From: JAENVU01 sp046598395
GTDB lineage: Bacteria; Actinomycetota; Acidimicrobiia; IMCC26256; JAENVU01
Direction of reading: 5' to 3'
Length of the DNA: 64,000 nt
Assembly: GCA_046598395.1 (NCBI GenBank)
Contig: JBKJIQ010000003.1
Coordinates: forward strand, 54,034-118,033
The number at the start of each line of letters is the position of its first letter. The stretch's first letter is position 1. The notes under the pieces are model-generated. The model saw only the letters and a list, made by a program, of their open reading frames with translations, was not told the origin of the DNA and ran no database searches. Positions 1 through 7,412 of this stretch are shown here, in pieces. Made by a program: the position numbers and the translations under genes.

Positions 1-118
1 TTCCGCTGGTGAAGTCGAGGTACTCGGTGCCATCGGCCGTCGTGACCGTGCACCCGGAACCGGACACCACCGCGAGGTCGGTGACTTGAAACCAAACGTC
101 GGCAAGATGCGTTCCCAT
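1..118 (-). CDS. class III aminotransferase, N-terminal fragment cut by window edge
   Basis: An ATG at 118 opens a leftward frame that stays open to the window edge, giving 39 residues. They include G-S-G-C-T-V and then D-G-T-E-Y-L-D-F-T-S-G, the strand and turn that begin class III (ornithine/4-aminobutyrate type) PLP-dependent aminotransferases. The catalytic lysine and PLP-binding parts lie outside the window, so substrate cannot be inferred. It sits downstream of the leftward cupin gene with a 34-base gap and may be co-transcribed with it. The family call rests on a short but characteristic N-terminus. Confidence 0.7.
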   Translation of the reverse strand, partial: MGTHLADVWFQVTDLAVVSGSGCTVTTADGTEYLDFTSG

Positions 119-152
119 GGGCGCGCAGGCTACGCGCCCACGGCACTTCTAG

Positions 153-701
153 CTACGGCTCGAGCGCCCAGGCCGCGTTGGCGTCTGCGAAGAGCTGGAG
201 CGTGCCGTTCATATCGCGCGGCCGTTCCTCGAGACTTTCTGCATCCCACTCGGAACGCTGGGCGTCGAAGAAATCGCCGCCGTACACGTGGAGCGCGACG
301 GCGTATTCACGCCGCGGATTGGCCACGGCGTGGATCGCGTCGTGACCCATCACCAGCACGTCGCCCGCTACGAGTTCGCGCCCGCCACTCGGCTCCAACC
401 CGTGATCGCCGCGCCGGAAGAACGAATTGTCCTCCTGGCCGCCGTACATGCCGACGACCGCGAACATCGCGTGCTCGTGTGGGTTCAACTTCATGCCGGG
501 AGTCCAAGCCAGGTGGAGGACCGTGAGGTCTGGGGCGCGGTGCAACACCAAGATGCCGCCCTCGGTGATCGGACCAATTGCGGTGCTCAACGCAACCGGG
601 TCGCTGACCAGCTCCGTGACGGCATCGCGCACCGCAAGCTGGGGCGTGTGCTCGCCGATCGCCTGCACACAACGGTCCACGATCGCATCGGTGTCGAGCA
701 C
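153..701 (-). CDS. cupin-fold protein, cysteine-dioxygenase-like
   Basis: 182-residue protein from a GTG start. A central block P-H-E-H-A-M-F-A-V-V-G-M-Y-G-G followed by E-D-N-S-F-F-R, then G-D-V-L-V-M-G-H-D-A-I-H-A-V, gives the two histidine-bearing motifs of a cupin metal site, as in cysteine dioxygenase type I relatives. Such proteins bind Fe(II) in the cytoplasm and oxidise small thiol or acid substrates; the actual substrate cannot be read. There is no signal peptide. It lies between the dehydrogenase and the truncated aminotransferase on the same strand, so a role in amino acid breakdown is plausible but inferred. Confidence 0.65.
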   Translation of the reverse strand: MLDTDAIVDRCVQAIGEHTPQLAVRDAVTELVSDPVALSTAIGPITEGGILVLHRAPDLTVLHLAWTPGMKLNPHEHAMFAVVGMYGGQEDNSFFRRGDHGLEPSGGRELVAGDVLVMGHDAIHAVANPRREYAVALHVYGGDFFDAQRSEWDAESLEERPRDMNGTLQLFADANAAWALEP

Positions 702-725
702 GCCTCGGAGCCTACGACTCCCGAT

Positions 726-1850
726 CTAGCGAGGCCGGAGGTTCGTGAGTGGGCGGCCGTACGTCCACGCCGCGGGGTCGCCCGGCTGCCACCGTCCGGA
801 ACCGAAGGGATGCTCCGCGATGCGATCACGGGCCATGCGCTCAGCGGCGCGACCCGGCGGAACCGACCATTCCCGTCCCATCGCGAACACCTTGGCGGTG
901 GTGTCCTCGATGCGGGCCGTCGACGCGATCGCCTGATCACGCGAATACCCGCCGAACTCTTGCGCGATATTGAGGACTCCACCGGCGTTGACCACGAAGT
1001 CGGGTGCGTACAGGATCCCGAGCGCCCCAAGCGCGTCGTCCATCGCTTCTGATCCGAGTTGGTTATTCGCGCCGCCACAAATCACCTCACACCGGAGAGC
1101 CTCGATCGTGGTCTCGGTCACGACCGCGCCGAGCGCGCAGGGCGCGAGCACATCACATTCGGCACCCAGCGCCGCATCTGGCGCAAGGACTGCAACACCA
1201 AGCTCGGTGCCCACGGCCTGCGCGCGCGCCGAGTCGAGGTCACAGATCGATACCCGTGCGCCGTCCGCGACGAGCGACCGCGCCAAACTCGACCCGACCT
1301 TTCCTGCGCCCTGAATCACCACGTGGCGGTCGGCCAGCGAGGTGTTCCCCCATCGGTTCTGCGCGGCGGCGCGCATTCCGGCCCACACGCCAAACGAAGT
1401 GATCGGCGACGGGTCCCCCGATCCGCCCTTCGACTCGCTCACGCCCGTGACCCATGGCGTGAACTCGGCGATTCCGTCCATGTCGGCCGTCGTTGCGCCC
1501 ACGTCTTCGGCCGCGAGGTAGCGCCCGCCGAGTTCGTGGATGGCGCGCCCGAGGACCTCGAGCTGACCGGGCGTGCGCACCGCCGAAGGGTCGTCCCACT
1601 GTACGACCGCCTTGCCGCCGCCGAGCGGCAACCCCGCGACCGCATCCTTGAGCGACATTGCTTCTGCCAGCCGGAGTGCGTCTGCGACCATCGCGTCGTC
1701 ATCGGCGTAGTGCCAGAACCGGATTCCACCGAGCGCCGGACCGAGCGCGGTGGAATGAATCGCGATCACGGCCCGGATGCCCGCATCGGCATCGACGACG
1801 CGCACCACCTGCTCGTGACCGGCCGCCGTCTCCAACTCAGTGATCTCCAC
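726..1850 (-). CDS. Glu/Leu/Phe/Val dehydrogenase, leucine/valine dehydrogenase type
   Basis: 374-residue NAD-dependent amino acid dehydrogenase that oxidatively deaminates a branched-chain amino acid. The GTG at 1850 (V-E-I-T-E-L-E) is preferred because the open frame further upstream lies inside msrB and is Arg/Pro-rich. With this start the glycine-rich motif G-L-P-L-G-G-G-K puts lysines at 68 and 80, the substrate-binding and catalytic lysine positions known in leucine dehydrogenase. A Rossmann segment V-V-I-Q-G-A-G-K-V-G-S-S-L-A follows in the C-terminal half. Length fits LeuDH/ValDH rather than the longer glutamate dehydrogenases. It lies 35 bases downstream of msrB on the same strand. 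Confidence 0.88.
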   Translation of the reverse strand: MEITELETAAGHEQVVRVVDADAGIRAVIAIHSTALGPALGGIRFWHYADDDAMVADALRLAEAMSLKDAVAGLPLGGGKAVVQWDDPSAVRTPGQLEVLGRAIHELGGRYLAAEDVGATTADMDGIAEFTPWVTGVSESKGGSGDPSPITSFGVWAGMRAAAQNRWGNTSLADRHVVIQGAGKVGSSLARSLVADGARVSICDLDSARAQAVGTELGVAVLAPDAALGAECDVLAPCALGAVVTETTIEALRCEVICGGANNQLGSEAMDDALGALGILYAPDFVVNAGGVLNIAQEFGGYSRDQAIASTARIEDTTAKVFAMGREWSVPPGRAAERMARDRIAEHPFGSGRWQPGDPAAWTYGRPLTNLRPR

Positions 1851-1885
1851 GCGCCGGACTGTAGGTGGCGTCGGTCGATCCGGTC

Positions 1886-2296
1886 CTACGAGTCGGCAGG
1901 GTCGAGGTCGAGTGCGAGGGAGTTCACGCAGTAGCGAAGGCCGGTGGGTCCGGGTCCGTCGGGGAACACGTGACCCAGGTGACCACCACAGCGGGCGCAC
2001 AGCACTTCAGTCCGGACCATGCCGTGAGCCGCATCAGTGCGCTCTTCGATCGCGCCTTCCTTGGCCGCGGCCCAAAACGATGGCCAGCCACTGCCGGAAT
2101 GGAACTTGGTATCGGAAGAAAACAGCTCGGCCTGGCAGCCCGCACACCGATAGGTCCCGGGATCCTCCACATCGGTGTATTCGCCGGTGAACGCCCCCTC
2201 GGTGGCCGCTCGGCGCAACACGGCGTACTGATCGGGACGCAACCGGGCGCGCCAATCGTCATCGGTGAGGGTGCTGGGGTCCACGGCATCAGTCAT
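1886..2296 (-). CDS. msrB: peptide-methionine (R)-S-oxide reductase
   Basis: 136-residue MsrB, which reduces the R epimer of methionine sulfoxide in oxidised proteins using thioredoxin. Two C-x2-C pairs (Cys51/Cys54 and Cys100/Cys103) form the structural zinc site. The block S-G-S-G-W-P-S-F and the C-terminal G-L-R-Y-C-V-N-S, with catalytic Cys123, are the family signature. Full length for a single-domain MsrB, cytoplasmic, no MsrA fusion. It is divergent from the two-component system starting at 2380, with an 83-base gap between the two starts. Confidence 0.96.
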   Translation of the reverse strand: MTDAVDPSTLTDDDWRARLRPDQYAVLRRAATEGAFTGEYTDVEDPGTYRCAGCQAELFSSDTKFHSGSGWPSFWAAAKEGAIEERTDAAHGMVRTEVLCARCGGHLGHVFPDGPGPTGLRYCVNSLALDLDPADS

Positions 2297-2379
2297 TTCC
2301 CTAGGTTACGGGCTCATCTCCACACAATCTCCACAGTCCGAGGCCCACACCCTCACCTGCCCATTCGTATCCTTGTCAC

Positions 2380-3129
2380 GTGCCTTCGACCACCGTCTTC
2401 GCGCCCGCAGCGCGAACGATCCTCGTGGTTGAGGACGAAGCACCCATCGCCGATGCGGTGGCCGCCCGGCTCCGCTCCGAGGGTTATCTCGTGGAAATCG
2501 CGTCCGATGGTCCCGATGGCGTGCGCCGCTGCCAGGAACTTCGCCCCGATCTCGTGGTCCTCGACCTCATGCTTCCCGGTCTCGACGGCCTCGAAGTCTG
2601 TGAACGAATCCAAGCCGACCGACCCGTTCCGGTCCTGATGCTCACCGCCCGTGACTCCGAACGCGATCTTCTCGTGGGCCTCAGCGTGGGCGCAGACGAC
2701 TACATGACGAAGCCGTTCAGCAGTCGTGAACTCGTCGCTCGCATTCACGCGCTGCTGCGCCGAGTCGAACGATCCCGCGCCGACGGCGCCGACGGCTCCG
2801 CCAAGGTGCGAGCAACCCTCGAAGTCGGTGCAATCGCGATCGACCCCGCCACTCGCCGTGTGCATCACACCGGCGAACAGGTACACCTCACACCTACGGA
2901 GTTCGATCTCGTCCTCTTCCTCGCCGAAACCCCCGGAGCGGTCTTCACCCGTGAAGATCTCCTGGAGCAGGTTTGGGGTTACGACATCGCGTCGGGGGTG
3001 CGGACCGTCGACTCCCACGTGCGTGCGCTGCGGCGCAAGCTCGGCAACGACGTGATCAGAACCGTGCACGGCGTGGGCTACGCCTTCGGCGACGCGTCGG
3101 CGGACCCTGCGCCCGACGAGCCCGCATGA
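2380..3129 (+). CDS. OmpR/PhoB-family response regulator
   Basis: 249-residue DNA-binding response regulator starting at GTG 2380. The receiver domain (about residues 13-125) has the acidic pair in V-V-E-D-E, phospho-acceptor Asp62 in V-V-L-D-L-M-L-P-G, the switch threonine in L-M-L-T-A-R and Lys111 in T-K-P-F. The C-terminal winged helix ends with V-R-T-V-D-S-H-V-R-A-L-R-R-K and V-H-G-V-G-Y, typical of PhoB/OmpR. Its TGA overlaps the ATG of the histidine kinase, so the two are translationally coupled and form one two-component system. The stimulus cannot be read; PhoR/MprB-type partners are the closest general class. Confidence 0.95.
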   Translation: MPSTTVFAPAARTILVVEDEAPIADAVAARLRSEGYLVEIASDGPDGVRRCQELRPDLVVLDLMLPGLDGLEVCERIQADRPVPVLMLTARDSERDLLVGLSVGADDYMTKPFSSRELVARIHALLRRVERSRADGADGSAKVRATLEVGAIAIDPATRRVHHTGEQVHLTPTEFDLVLFLAETPGAVFTREDLLEQVWGYDIASGVRTVDSHVRALRRKLGNDVIRTVHGVGYAFGDASADPAPDEPA

Positions 3130-4193
3130 GCCGCATGCGTCAAGTCCCCCACGTACCCGACCGCCCGCTCGACGCGCTCACGTCTATCAAGGTAAAGCTC
3201 GCGACCCTGATCGTCGGCGCCGTGAGCATCACGGTTTTTGTCTTTTGGTTCGGCGTTCGCATCCTCCATCTCTGGGCCAGCCTGGCGGGCATCATCGCCG
3301 CCGCCTTTGCGCTCCTGCTCGTGAGCCGCTTGGCGCGCGGCATGACGTCTCCGTTGCGCGAGATGGCCGCCGCGACCCAAGCGATGGCGAAGGGGGACTA
3401 CACCCAGCGCATCACCGCCACGTCTCACGACGAAGTTGGTCGCCTCGCCAGTGCGTTCAATCAGATGGCGGGTGAACTTGCCGAGACCGACCGAGTTCGC
3501 CGCGATCTTGTGGCGAACGTGAGTCACGAGCTGCGCACACCGCTCACCGCGCTGCAGGCCACGCTCGAGAACCTCGTCGACGGAGTTGCCGCCGCGGATC
3601 CCAAGACTTTGCAAACCATGCTCAATCAAGTGGAGCGTCTGGGACGGCTCGTGGCCCAGCTCCTCGACCTCTCCCGCCTCGAAGCGGGCACCGACCCTCT
3701 CGACCGCCATGCATTCGCGGTCGAACCCGTGCTCGCCCATGCGGTGCGCGAACAGGAGCTCAACGACGCGGGCATCGCGATCGAAATGAGCGTGGACGAT
3801 CACGACCTGGCTGCCGACGGCGACCCCGAACGCGTGCACCAAGTGGTGGCCAACCTGCTCGAGAACGCCGTGCGCCACTCTCCACGCGGCGCCTCCGTCC
3901 AGGTCCGAGCGCATCGCACCAGCACCGGCGTCACGATCGAAGTGCTCGACGAAGGTCCGGGCATCGCGGCCGTCGACGCGCAGCGTGTGTTCGAACGCTT
4001 CTACCGTGCCGATACGGCACGGGCATCATCTGATGGCGGCGCCGGGCTCGGCCTCGCCATCGCCCGATGGATTGTCGACCTGCACGGCGGCGACATCCAC
4101 CCCGAACCCCGCGAGCCGCACGGTTGTCGAATGGTGGTCACTCTGCCGCGCGCTTCATCGCAACTCAGCCCGACCCGGGAGGTCATCCAATGA
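3126..4193 (+). CDS. two-component sensor histidine kinase, HAMP type
   Basis: 355-residue membrane kinase. The ATG at 3126 overlaps the regulator's stop codon, which fixes the start better than upstream in-frame codons. Two hydrophobic segments (about 24-44 and 50-68) are separated by only a few residues, so there is essentially no extracellular sensor domain. A HAMP linker (about 69-121) leads to the HisKA motif N-V-S-H-E-L-R-T-P-L with phospho-accepting His134. The ATPase part has an N box (N-L-L-E-N-A-V), G1 (D-E-G-P-G-I) and G2 (G-A-G-L-G-L-A-I). Lack of an outer loop suggests that it senses membrane state or an accessory protein. The stop overlaps the start of ribB. Confidence 0.94.
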   Translation: MSRMRQVPHVPDRPLDALTSIKVKLATLIVGAVSITVFVFWFGVRILHLWASLAGIIAAAFALLLVSRLARGMTSPLREMAAATQAMAKGDYTQRITATSHDEVGRLASAFNQMAGELAETDRVRRDLVANVSHELRTPLTALQATLENLVDGVAAADPKTLQTMLNQVERLGRLVAQLLDLSRLEAGTDPLDRHAFAVEPVLAHAVREQELNDAGIAIEMSVDDHDLAADGDPERVHQVVANLLENAVRHSPRGASVQVRAHRTSTGVTIEVLDEGPGIAAVDAQRVFERFYRADTARASSDGGAGLGLAIARWIVDLHGGDIHPEPREPHGCRMVVTLPRASSQLSPTREVIQ

Positions 4194-4855
4194 ACTTCGC
4201 AACGATCGACGATGCCCTACGCCGTATTCGTCGTGGCGAGATGGTGCTCGTTGCCGACGACGAGGACCGCGAGAACGAAGGCGACCTCACGATGGCTGCC
4301 GAATGGGTCACGCCCGAAGCGATCAACTTCATGTTGCGCTGGGCGCGCGGACTCGTGTGTATGCCCACGCATCCGAGCTATCTGGACCGCCTCGAGATTC
4401 CCCCGATGGTGCCGCCGGATGTTGCCGGCAACGACACGCCGTTTGCGATCTCGATCGACCACGTGGACGCGGGGAGCGGTATCGGCGCAGCCGATCGGGC
4501 GCACACCGTGCGACGGTTCCTGGATCCCACCGCCACACCGGAAGAGTTTCTCCGGCCCGGTCATGTGTTCCCGCTGCGGGCTCGGAGCCGCGGCGTCCTC
4601 GAACGCCGCGGTCACACCGAAGCCGCGATTGACCTCGCGCGCCTCGCGGGCCTCCCGCCCGTCGCGGTGATCTGCGAGGTCTTGCACGACGACGGTTCGC
4701 CCGCTCGCATGCCCTTCCTGCAACTGTTCGCCGAAGAGCATCGCATCGCGATCATCTCGGTGGCTCAGCTCGTGGACCACATCGAGGCCAACGGCTCGGC
4801 AGTCGCCGACGGCCAGCTCGCCGCCTCCGCCGGCCGCGCCCCCCTGCTCCTCTAA
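4190..4855 (+). CDS. ribB: 3,4-dihydroxy-2-butanone-4-phosphate synthase
   Basis: 221-residue enzyme that converts ribulose 5-phosphate into dihydroxybutanone phosphate and formate for riboflavin synthesis. Family signatures are D-D-E-D-R-E-N-E-G-D-L near the N-terminus (metal and substrate acids), G-S-G-I-G-A-A-D-R-A, R-P-G-H-V-F-P-L-R-A and H-T-E-A-A-I-D-L-A. The protein ends after this domain, so it is a stand-alone RibB without the GTP cyclohydrolase II half found in many actinobacterial RibBA proteins. The ATG overlaps the kinase TGA, an unusual operon link between a two-component system and a riboflavin gene. No FMN riboswitch is possible here because there is no leader. Confidence 0.93.
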   Translation: MNFATIDDALRRIRRGEMVLVADDEDRENEGDLTMAAEWVTPEAINFMLRWARGLVCMPTHPSYLDRLEIPPMVPPDVAGNDTPFAISIDHVDAGSGIGAADRAHTVRRFLDPTATPEEFLRPGHVFPLRARSRGVLERRGHTEAAIDLARLAGLPPVAVICEVLHDDGSPARMPFLQLFAEEHRIAIISVAQLVDHIEANGSAVADGQLAASAGRAPLLL

Positions 4856-4883
4856 CCCAACGCAGACGGCACCAAAGCCAAAT

Positions 4884-5144
4884 TTAGACTTCTTCGCCTA
4901 CTTCTCTGAGTGCGGCGGCGATCGCGGCGCGCAGGCGTCGGGCGGTGTCCGGGGCAAGATGGGCCACGAGGCCGTAGCCCGCGCCGCCGCGCTCCTCCAA
5001 GGTCAGACTCACGCGCGGTTCGCCGTCATCCGATGCGCCGGGGTCGTCACTGAGCCCCACCATCCACGAGATCGGCGGGAACTCGTCGTCGGACGGATGA
5101 TCATCAAGGGAGTCGTCAATCGAACGCCGCATGACGCGCACCAT
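4884..5144 (-). CDS. conserved-looking small hypothetical protein
   Basis: Leftward frame of 86 residues from ATG 5144 (in-frame alternatives at 5195 and 5132). Not recognised. The N-terminal half is acidic (D-D-S-L-D-D-H-P-S-D-D-E-F). The C-terminal half reads R-V-S-L-T-L-E-E-R and H-L-A-P-D-T-A-R-R-L-R-A-A-I-A-A-A-L-R-E-V-G, which looks like a beta strand followed by an amphipathic helix. No membrane segment or signal peptide is seen. It sits 25 bases after the MDMPI-family gene on the same strand. No clear ribosome binding site precedes the chosen start. Confidence 0.5.
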   Translation of the reverse strand: MVRVMRRSIDDSLDDHPSDDEFPPISWMVGLSDDPGASDDGEPRVSLTLEERGGAGYGLVAHLAPDTARRLRAAIAAALREVGEEV

Positions 5145-5169
5145 ACCGGGAGCGCGCCACCGGAACTCG

Positions 5170-5724
5170 CTACGGCTGCCGGCCGAGAAACGCAACGATC
5201 TGGTGGGTCAGGCAGGCGTCGGCTCCAACCGGAACCACAGGATTGAAACCGGCGAATCCCCGTATCTCATCGGTGACCACCATCTGGCACGCTCCCATGA
5301 CCGCAGCCGCCAGATCGGCGGAAAGCTCTTCCGGTTGGCCTGTGGCTCGCGCGATATCCCATGAATGTGCCGCGGTGTCGAGCAGATTGATACTCGCACC
5401 GACCATGGCCGGCATGGGACCCGCACCGACGTTGACCTCTCCATCAAGGCCGGAACTGCGCCAGGCGGCGAGCGTGCTCTGCGCAACAGCCCGGAACTGA
5501 GCGCCGAGATCAGCATCCAGATTCGTGGCGTTGACGTCGGCCAGAAGCTCGTCCCCGCGAACGCCGCAGCCCATGTTGGTCACCACTCCCACGGTGTGCG
5601 CGAGCAGATCGCGCACCGCCCAATCGGCGCAGGGCGTCGGAGCATCGAGTTGGTCGGGACGGACTCCCGCAATCACCGAACCGGTGTGATCGAAGGTGGC
5701 GGCCAGGGCATCGAGCAGGTCCAT
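5170..5724 (-). CDS. TIGR03086/MDMPI-family metal-binding protein (DinB fold)
   Basis: 184-residue DinB-like four-helix protein. The pattern T-P-C-A-D-W-A-V-R-D-L-L-A-H (about residues 30-43), with the metal-binding histidine in L-L-A-H, and a later D-T-A-A-H-S-W-D-I-A are hallmarks of the actinobacterial mycothiol-dependent maleylpyruvate isomerase-like family (TIGR03083/TIGR03086). Members bind a divalent metal through three histidines and are thought to act on mycothiol adducts; function here is unknown. It is divergent from the ArsR gene, 59 bases apart, and the palindrome at 5767-5784 lies between them, so both may share a control region. Confidence 0.8.
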   Translation of the reverse strand: MDLLDALAATFDHTGSVIAGVRPDQLDAPTPCADWAVRDLLAHTVGVVTNMGCGVRGDELLADVNATNLDADLGAQFRAVAQSTLAAWRSSGLDGEVNVGAGPMPAMVGASINLLDTAAHSWDIARATGQPEELSADLAAAVMGACQMVVTDEIRGFAGFNPVVPVGADACLTHQIVAFLGRQP

Positions 5725-5766
5725 TTCGAATCTCCGTCATTGGTCGGCTTGCATTCACAGTGCATC

Positions 5767-5784
5767 TGTAAGAAGATGCTTACA
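5767..5784. promoter_or_regulatory. candidate ArsR-family operator (inverted repeat)
   Basis: Perfect inverted repeat TGTAAG-n6-CTTACA at 5767-5772 and 5779-5784, whose last base is the A of the ArsR start codon. A second nested pair GCATC (5762-5766) and GATGC (5775-5779) shares the site. It lies in the short divergent region. Operators of this size overlapping the start are typical of autoregulated ArsR-type repressors of ArsR-SRPBCC operons. Binding is inferred. Confidence 0.5.
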
Positions 5785-6152
5785 TGATTCGAACCGCGGC
5801 GCAAGCCGATCGCCTCGACGCCACCGCGCATGCGGTCGCGGATCCCACGCGTCGGCGAATCCTCACGCTCGTACGCGACCGCGAGGTTTCGGCGGGCGAA
5901 CTGGCCGTTCAGTTCTCACACCTGAGCCGGCCTGCGGTCTCCCAACACCTCCGGGTGCTCCGGGCCGCTCGCTTGGTGTCGGTCCGTAACGAGGGACCCC
6001 GGCGCATGTACCGCAGCCAGCCGGAAGGCCTGGCGGAGATGCGCAGCTTCATCGACGAGATGTGGACGGATCGACTCGCACACCTGAAGCGTGCCGTCGA
6101 GAACTCCGCGAGCCCTGCGCACCCGCGCCCCAAGAAGAAAGCGAAGCCATGA
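5784..6152 (+). CDS. ArsR-family transcriptional regulator
   Basis: 122-residue winged-helix repressor. It opens with A-D-R-L-D-A-T-A-H-A-V-A-D-P-T-R-R-R-I-L and has the recognition region S-R-P-A-V-S-Q-H-L-R-V-L followed by the wing V-R-N-E-G-P-R-R-M-Y-R, the standard HTH_20 layout. No cysteine pair for metal sensing is visible, so it belongs to the non-metal ArsR group that partners SRPBCC proteins. Its stop codon overlaps the next start (ATGA), tying it to the AHSA1-like gene. An inverted repeat overlaps its own start codon, suggesting autorepression. Confidence 0.92.
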   Translation: MIRTAAQADRLDATAHAVADPTRRRILTLVRDREVSAGELAVQFSHLSRPAVSQHLRVLRAARLVSVRNEGPRRMYRSQPEGLAEMRSFIDEMWTDRLAHLKRAVENSASPAHPRPKKKAKP

Positions 6153-6610
6153 GCATGCTCGATACCAACCTGGAAACCATCGAACACGTCGTCCGTATCG
6201 ATGCCGCACCCGAGACGGTGTGGACGTTCTGGACCGACCCCGCCCGACTCTGCGAGTGGTGGGGCGTTGAAGCCGAAGCCGTGGCCGAGCCCGGCGGCGT
6301 CTTTCGGGTCGTGATGGACAGCGGCGCGCCCGTCATGCGCGGTGAGTACGTGGAGCTGGATCCACCCCATCGGTTGGTCTTCACCTTCGGCTGGGAAGGC
6401 AATGCCCCCGATGACCCCCTCGCACCCGGGTCAACTCGGGTCGAGGTGACGCTCGAACCCGATGCCGACGCAACCGTCCTCACCCTCCGACACGAGTTGG
6501 CATCCACTCATGCCGCGGACCACGCCAAGGGCTGGGCGCACTTCCTCGACGACCAGATGACCGCGCTCGCGCGCCTTCAGCATCAGGACGAACCCAACGG
6601 GAACACCTAA
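6149..6610 (+). CDS. SRPBCC/AHSA1-like lipid-binding fold protein
   Basis: 153-residue START/Bet v1-like protein. The N-terminal strand V-R-I-D-A-A-P-E-T-V-W-T-F-W-T-D-P-A-R-L and the following E-W-W-G-V-E-A-E are characteristic of the AHSA1 family, and the C-terminal helix contains G-W-A-H-F-L-D-D-Q-M. These proteins have a hydrophobic ligand cavity. Those paired with ArsR regulators form very common two-gene operons whose ligands are mostly unknown. The ATG overlaps the ArsR stop codon, so translation is coupled. Cytoplasmic, no signal peptide. Confidence 0.88.
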   Translation: MSMLDTNLETIEHVVRIDAAPETVWTFWTDPARLCEWWGVEAEAVAEPGGVFRVVMDSGAPVMRGEYVELDPPHRLVFTFGWEGNAPDDPLAPGSTRVEVTLEPDADATVLTLRHELASTHAADHAKGWAHFLDDQMTALARLQHQDEPNGNT

Positions 6611-6670
6611 TGGCCGCACCGCGCCATGAAAGCCTCGATCATGAACGATCTCGCCCGCCTCGAGATGCGA

Positions 6671-7300
6671 TCACATCGTAAGTGAGACCACCAACAGTGC
6701 CTGCGCCACGTGGTACGTCACGATGATCGCCACGGGCTGCCACGGACGCGGCTGCACGAACCGATCTTCGCCAATGAGCGCGTCTGACGTCATGAAGAAC
6801 AGCGCGCCGACGGCACCCAGTACGTTCCCACTGGCGACCGCGCTACTCACCATGACGAGGATCGTGAGCACGTAGGCGACCACCGGTGCCACGAGTTCGA
6901 GATGACCCTTGGCGCGGATACCGCCGACGAGTCGCGTGCCCAGGATTGCGGCCACCGCCACCACGGGAATCGCTAACAACCAGTTTCCATCGGTGTCCTG
7001 GTTCAGACCCACCACATACGCAACGTGTCCCAGCAGGAATGATGCGAGTCCGGCCACGAACGCGTCAGTCGGCAGCATCAGAAACACATCGCCCGCGAGT
7101 GAGAGCACCAGTGCGATGACGAACCACGTCCGAGCCGTGGATGCCACCGGGTCGAGCGCCACCGCAGCCCCGATCATCAGCACGAGGGTGAGTGGCTTGA
7201 AGATGTGAATCCCCAGCTGGACCCGACGGGCCACCGAGACCCAGTTGCCGATCGCCGCGAGCCCGGCCAGTGTCATGAGCACGACCGCCAGGGTGTTCAT
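6671..7300 (-). CDS. YhhN-family membrane protein (lysoplasmalogenase-like)
   Basis: 209-residue integral membrane protein from ATG 7300 (M-N-T-L-A-V-V-L-M-T). It has about eight hydrophobic segments along its whole length. The D-V-F-L-M-L-P motif in the third segment and the C-terminal S-D-A-L-I-G with Y-H-V-A-Q-A-L-L are typical of YhhN/TMEM86, a family with lysoplasmalogenase members that hydrolyse the vinyl-ether bond of lysoplasmalogens. Enzymatic activity here is inferred from family only. A 14-base tandem duplication covers the start codon (7291-7320), so initiation could also have occurred upstream before that event. Confidence 0.8.
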   Translation of the reverse strand: MNTLAVVLMTLAGLAAIGNWVSVARRVQLGIHIFKPLTLVLMIGAAVALDPVASTARTWFVIALVLSLAGDVFLMLPTDAFVAGLASFLLGHVAYVVGLNQDTDGNWLLAIPVVAVAAILGTRLVGGIRAKGHLELVAPVVAYVLTILVMVSSAVASGNVLGAVGALFFMTSDALIGEDRFVQPRPWQPVAIIVTYHVAQALLVVSLTM

Positions 7301-7320
7301 CGACGGGTGTTCATCGACGG
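7291..7320. repeat. 14-base tandem duplication at a start codon
   Basis: Two exact copies of a 14-base unit (GTGTTCATCGACGG read on the plus strand) lie back to back, and the match extends to 30 bases in all. On the minus strand each unit carries an ATG, but the two are in different frames because 14 is not a multiple of three. Only the inner ATG at 7300 opens the YhhN gene. Confidence 0.85.
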
Positions 7321-7412
7321 CCTCGGGCTTGCACCGGGTCACCATACGCGACGAGTCCCGACGTCACCCTCTGACCAACTTGTGCCCGCCTCGTCGGCTG
7401 GGAGCTTGGGCG

